A program made the translations under genes and the position numbers. 64,000 nt of DNA from Balanoglossus misakiensis (taxonomy: Eukaryota > Hemichordata), in NCBI GenBank assembly GCA_040954595.2, contig CM082584.2:2294001-2358000 (forward strand). Reading direction: 5' to 3'. Below the pieces are notes generated by a model. It did not search any database, was not told the origin of the DNA, and saw only the letters and a list, made by a program, of their open reading frames with translations. Positions 58,396 to 64,000 of the stretch are shown here, piece by piece (positions within the stretch are counted from its first letter, which is position 1; each line of letters starts with the position of its first letter).

Positions 58396-61300
58396 TACAA
58401 TATATGTGCAGATACAGATAGTGACTTAAGTTTTTGATATCTGGATTATAATTTAAATTCCCAGGCGCTCAAATATGGTAAACCTAGCATTTTACCATTG
58501 CAAATGGGCGGCCATATTGGGTTGACATTTCATTAGATGGCAATATTTGTTTATACACTGCAATTTGCTGAAAATCAGTTCAATCACTGTAGTAAGTGGA
58601 AATATTTAAAGTCTTGTGTATTTTAGCAATCATAAAGCTGATATTACTACCAAAAACATTTTATACAGTTACTTCTGAACAGCAAAAATTGCCATCATTC
58701 AAGTCAAAGTCTCAGATCGGCCCTTTTGCTTGCCTGTGTCGAGTGGATATCAAAAGTGGAGAAAGTTGGATAGTTTAATTTCTACATGTTACCTGTACTA
58801 TCCTTGTAGACTATTAACATTAACAAGAATTTCATATTAAATTTTGGTATGATATGCATGGAAAGACTGGCTGGCTATAAATCATGAAAATGGACGCCGT
58901 TGCACCATACAGTTTTTACTGCACACACATGTATTTTAAGCACACTGTGTCTTTCATGTATTCCACTTTTCTCCCTTCCTTGCTGGCTTTGTCTATTTCT
59001 TTTCTGACTGTGTCTTTATGAAATTACTGATTTTTTTTTGGTAATTAAACTTCTGGCTCAAATAAATGTACTAGAGCTGGTAAGGTTTCCTGAACATTAA
59101 TCCCTGTATCTTTAACGCAGGTGTGCAAGTTCATATAAAGTTCATTGGTTAAAGGAATATTATGAGCTGATAAATTTACTAAGCTCTTCTTTCCAGTTAG
59201 AAGCTCTGCTATATTATCAACTACTCTCAATGCTACTTCAATAATGTTGCCTGTGCAAATTGACAATCAAAATATCCATTAGTTAGACAACATATTTGGT
59301 TGGGTAATTACAGAATAATTACTTTAATTCCATGCATACTCTACCTAAACTCAAATTAGAATATATAACTGAAATTATAATTATAAACAGGTCTATGAAA
59401 TGCTAAGAAAATGTAAAATCTAGGAAAGAACACCCATGGGCATTCAGCTCTTAGCAGATAACATCAGTCACTTTGAAGACATGTCACTTCCCAGACTTTA
59501 CTAAAAAAACTTCAAACTCTGAAGTGAAACGCATCTCCAAAAAATCCAATATGGCAACCATGAAGAAGACAATTAAAGCAACATGCTGCATTGCAGGGGC
59601 CAAAGTGGTTTGCATGGTTCCAACATAAAAATGCAAGATTCACAGAAGATTACTTCTTTCAGTTTTACAGGAGATCATCTAATCTTGTAAAAAAAATCTC
59701 TCTATTTTTTGCATGGCACCATGGTAAAATATGAAAATTTGCAATGTTTGATCTTCTGTGTCTCGATCATGTTTGATCTAATTTTCACGAAATTTTCAGA
59801 TTATATTACAATATATGTGCAGATACAGATAGTGACTTAAGTTTTTGATATCTGGATTATAATTTAAATTCCCAGGCGCTCAAATATGGTAAACCTAGCA
59901 TTTTACCATTGCAAATAGGCGGCCTTAATTGGGTTGACATTTCATTAGATGGCAATATTTGTTTATACACTGCAATTTGCTGAAAATCAGTTCAATCACT
60001 GTAGTAAGTGGAAATATTTAAATTCTGATGTATTTTTAGCAATCATAAAGCTGATATTACTACCAAATAAATGCTATACAGTTACTTCTGGACAGCAAAA
60101 ATTGCCATCATTCAAGTCATAGTCTCAGATCGGCCCTTTTGCTTGCCTGTGTCGAGCGGATATCAAAAGTGGAGAAAGTTTGATAGTTTAATTTCAACAT
60201 GTTACCTGTACTATCCTTGTAGACTATTAACATTAACAAGAATTTCATATTAAATTTTGGTATGATATGCATGGAAAGACTGGCTGCTTATAAATCATAA
60301 AAATTGACGCCGTTGCACCATACAGTTTTTACAGCACACACACGTATTTTAAGCAAACTGTGTCGTTCATGTATTCCACTTTTCTCCCTTCCTTGCTGGC
60401 TTTCTCTGTTTCTTTTCTGACTGTGTCTTTATGAAATTACTGATTTTTTTTGGTAATTCAATTTCTGGCTCAAATAAATGTACTAGAGCTGGTAAGGTTT
60501 CCTGAACATTAATCCCTGTATCTTTAACGCAGGTGTGCAAGTTCATATAAAGTTCATTGGTTAAAGGAATATTATGAGCTGATAAATTTACTAAGCTCTT
60601 CTTTCCAGTTAGAAGCTCTGCTATATTATCAACTACTCTTAATGCTACTTCAATAATGTTGCCTGTGCAAATTGACAATCAAAATATCCATTAGTTAGAC
60701 AACATATTTGGTTGGGTAATTACAGAATAATTACTTTAATTCCATGCATACCCTTCCTAAACTCAAATTAGAATATATAACTGAAATTATAATTATACAC
60801 AGGTCTATGAAATGCTAAGAAAATGTAAAATCTAGGAAAGAACACCCATGGGCATTCAGCTCTTAGCAGATAACATCAATCACTTTGAAGACATGTCACT
60901 TCCCAGACTTTACTAAAAAATACTTCCAACTCTGAAGTAAAACGCATCTCCAAGTTGCATACACAATACTATAATATACTGTTAGAGATTTATAATGTTT
61001 TAAGTGAAAAAAATACAGAGATGTAAATACCCCTGCCATTTATTCAGTGACATGTAATGCTGCCATTATGCACTGATTGACTCTAGCCACTTTCCCAGTA
61101 GGAGGAAAAAGACCATATGCCGTCTTCAGCATAAAAATCTCAGTTTACTCTGGCTAATTATATTGGAGTTCTTATCAGTGTTTCGGGACGCTTAGATGAT
61201 AATCGTTGAAATGGACAACACCAACATATGACGTTAACAAGCGGGAAGAAACAAAAGTTACTCAGTTTTTGGCATTTTATTTTTATTTGCAAGACCGAGA

Positions 61301-63475
61301 AATTAAAATATGACAAATTTAGAAATCAATCAGATTATACAGCATGTCCCACTTTGAATGGTGGCCATATTGGATTCTGAACTCCCTAGTAATATAAACA
61401 TATAGTGTACTTAGTGAGTCTCAGTATAGGGTAATCAACACAATCAGACAAAACTTGGGTTACCCATTGGAATATTCCTATCAAATTTCAAAGCAATCCC
61501 ATATGCAGTTTCAGAAAAATCAGTATTTTCTCCAAAATTGTATAATATCTTACTTCAATCGCTTCAGGGAACATGCCTACCAAAGCTCAAGGCGATCTGA
61601 CATGCAGTTTGAAAGAAAATAATTTTTGATGAAAAATTCCACAACTTTCACACACAAAACGCAAATATGTAAATTTCAAGTATTTTTTTTAAACATCTCA
61701 TTTAATTATCCCCAAGGAACAAGCCTACCAAATTTGAAAGCAATCTCACAAGCGGTTTTAGAGGAAACAATTTTTGACCAAAAATGGCAAAAATTGCTAC
61801 AAAATTATAAATATGCACATTTTTCATCAACCAGGTTTTCATCAACTGGGACCACACATACAAAAGTATGCTTCCAAGCAACACGACTCTAGGAGAAAAA
61901 ATCCTTGTCGCCCTGGTCAAAAAATTGGCTTATACTAAAACATCAAATCGGTTATCTCTCAAAGCTAAAAGGGTTATCACCAAACAGATTACAATGCCTA
62001 AGTTAAAATGTTTAAGACATTTTCTTTAGTTGTGGTTTTGGTTTTATCGGTTTTCCCAATAAAAATTAGGATAATTTTTTAAGTATGCCAACGGAGAGGT
62101 GGAAATCTCACCAGAAAAGCGAAAATACACCAACCACGTTTAAACCGTAAAATTAAAAAAAAAACACCTGCAAACACCGAGGTGACTCATATAAAAACCT
62201 CAAAGAACGTATGGAATTATGTATGGAAAAATACCGTGGTTTCCTGACCTTCCGCTAAACAAAGACTATACGTATGGAACTATCGTTCCGTCCACCAGCA
62301 AAGAGACTTTCCAGAGAAAAACGTTCTACCCGTACCTTATGTCGCCATAGTGACGTGCCATTTTGCCACAACCGTTCGACAGTATGGTCGACTATTTTGA
62401 CACTAAACATCCTGCAGCGCTGCCATCCTTTTCAATCTCACAAACTGGCCCTACGTGCGCTTAGGCAAGAGGCCTAGCAATAAAAATTTCACAAAATATA
62501 ACCCTATAAATATGATAAGACTTTCTCGATTATGACTTCCTGGTCTCCTGATTCGGGAGCCAGCGCAGCCATACCCAGAATAGCCGAGAGGCTAGCTGCA
62601 CGCCCGTAGCTCGGAATTGTTTCTGGAATTAAACCTACTTCTGTTCAACTACAAGGTGTTGTACGGATAGCTGCAAGTCACCCAATACCAGACAAAACAA
62701 TCGAGTGACGGTAACATAGCTAAATAGGCTATTGTACTAAAAGCAATGATTCGATTATGAGCCTACCGAAAAGACGTCTTGATCCCGCGGCAAGTAGAAG
62801 GAAAGTGGTCGAAACCCGGCGTCGCACACCGGAAACGGATCAATGATCACCTGTTGTTATGGTGAGTAGAACGTGTTACCCAATCACAGACCAAAGTTAG
62901 CATTACGACACACTAATGAATATGCATACATGCTACAGCTGCATATTTTATTTCTTTAGAACGCTCTGGAACATGCTCGCATTCGAAAGAATATCTCATT
63001 TGCTTTTTGAGTGTGAGTGCCTCATTGTCTACACAATAAAATCGGGGGGGGGGGGGGGGCACAGTGGGTAATTTCTACCACAGCCACGCATTTCAAACCA
63101 GGCAAGCGAACTGCAAACTTCCGATGTCTGAGCAACGGGTTTGATGTGCCTTGTGTTGTGAACACTTATTCGACTTCGAGGAAACAGAGCTATAATACTT
63201 CCTAATGTGTTTCTCTTTCTGTGTCATTTTGGTCAGTCAGACCACGATACCCGAGATCGTAAACTGCTTGGGTTAGGTCGCTTAGGAGGCTGCAACTGCG
63301 GCCACAGGTCATGTCGGTGTGTGTTGTAAACAAACATGGTAAATGCCTCCCGCACAGCAACACGCTCGCTCTACCAGCAGTCACTGTGCTCTACCGTACT
63401 GTCGATCGTTTCCATGTCAGTTTCACGTTGGCTCGTTATAATGTCCCTATGCTTATCGTAATCTCGGGATCGTAA

Positions 63476-64000
63476 TTATTATTTTATTATTATTATGATT
63501 ATTATTTATCTTTATTTCAGACACAACCGTCCATAGAAATAGGTTACAAAAACTGACAAAAACACTAGAAAAGTAATAAATAAAATAAATGTAAAAAATA
63601 TAATAGTTTTAAGAATCAATGTAAAATGTCAATCCAGTGGGTATGTAGTCCATAAAAGCGCATATCTCATGAGACAAGACGATTGATCAAAACATTGGGA
63701 CTAGTACAGAGACGAACAGAAAAATTAAAAGCGACTTTTCTTCTCATGACGGAGAAGCAGTTTACGGCGTTTAGAACAAATATTTTAGAGGCACTTTCGT
63801 GTCCGGGTGACCAAGAAGTCTTCGAAGTGCATTGTTGTGACATACGATGATATTCCGGATATTATAATCGCACCATAAATGAAAGTCATAAATGTTATTA
63901 CAAAAAGCATTAAATAAACGCAATTTCACATCGACAGAACACGAATTGAACTTTCTCAGGAGAAAATTAGGCCTAGCCCTTCCACATGTTATGTATTCGT
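63476..64000 (-). mobile_element. 3' end of a non-LTR retrotransposon (LINE), runs off the window
   Basis: On the minus strand the end of a reverse-transcriptase ORF is followed by about 140 bp of 3' UTR, an AATAAA-containing stretch (GAAATAAAGATAAATAATAA) and an AAT-rich tail at about 63,476-63,520. A simple-repeat tail after a truncated ORF end is typical of LINEs. The flank towards 63,352 is unrelated. Confidence 0.6.
63616..63998 (-). pseudogene. LINE reverse transcriptase C-terminus, frameshifted
   Basis: An open frame from the window edge (63,998) to a TAA at 63,771 reads RARPNFLLRKFNSCSVDVK, then LRLFNAFCNNIYDFHLWCDY and VCHNNALRRLLGHP. This resembles the region after the polymerase core of many animal non-LTR elements (LF.S.C..LY...LW, then NNALR.L.G.P). 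A +1/-1 shift then continues the family pattern (FVLNAVNCFSVMRRKVAFNF) with one stop to about 63,616. Decayed copy; the clade (CR1/L2/RTE-like) cannot be settled. Confidence 0.6.

Larger units (their letters stand above)
57775..60953. repeat. Repeat family B, two further copies inside duplication copy 2
   Basis: Counterparts of 50,417-52,185 and 52,265-53,595, with the exon-like minus-strand frames at 59,045-59,266 and 60,367-60,678 unchanged in translation. Confidence 0.75.
55993..63352. repeat. 7.36-kb tandem duplication, copy 2
   Basis: The same sequence as copy 1. The differences noticed are one substitution (A at 51,941, G at 59,299) and a G run of 13 at 55,686 against 16 at 63,044. After 63,352 the sequence leaves the repeat (CACAGCAACACGC). 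Confidence 0.95.

Overview
The window looks like AT-rich nuclear DNA from an animal, most likely a marine invertebrate. This rests on GT-AG introns of about 80 to 540 bp, an intron-split SAM domain, a Crypton-type recombinase relic, a non-LTR retrotransposon 3' end, Tc1-like debris and a long satellite array. I cannot name the species. The repeat style would fit an invertebrate deuterostome such as a lancelet or acorn worm, but that is an impression only.

Layout. 1-3,100: a minus-strand coiled-coil fragment and a divergent plus-strand three-exon gene of unknown family. 3,100-5,100: CRE-bearing DNA, a broken Crypton recombinase and a small G-rich repeat. 5,380-11,207: the most interesting segment, a divergent gene pair. 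The minus-strand member encodes a SAM domain, a coiled coil and a poly-Asp tail. The plus-strand member has at least six exons and ends in a D...D...E layout like a DDE transposase. 11,221-36,660: a satellite of about 190-bp monomers in higher-order units, starting 13 bp after a splice donor of the DDE-like gene and interrupted by a 2.8-kb Tc1/mariner-like insertion (12,530-15,349). 36,661-39,170: unique and low-complexity DNA plus a minisatellite. 39,226-48,634: a degenerate tandem family carrying repeated AGGTCAAAGGTCA (DR1) motifs and ATGGCCGCC motifs, with a second 1.4-kb family inserted. 48,635-63,352: a 7.36-kb segment present twice in tandem, almost identical. 63,476-64,000: the 3' end of a decayed LINE.

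Functional reading. No intact host pathway is visible. Most of the window is mobile or tandem repeat DNA. The SAM/coiled-coil gene and the DDE-like gene share a promoter region of about 230 bp and may be the two genes of one transposon or a domesticated pair. The first 3 kb repeats this arrangement (a minus-strand coiled-coil gene ending beside an imperfect hairpin, and a divergent plus-strand gene). That parallel is the best lead towards an undescribed system, but it stays an inference until element ends and homologues are found.

Limits. Exon joins were made by eye from splice consensus and reading phase. Family names rest on motifs, not on searches. Two splice joins (first gene, exons 1/2; DDE-like gene, exons 2/3) do not stay in frame as seen.
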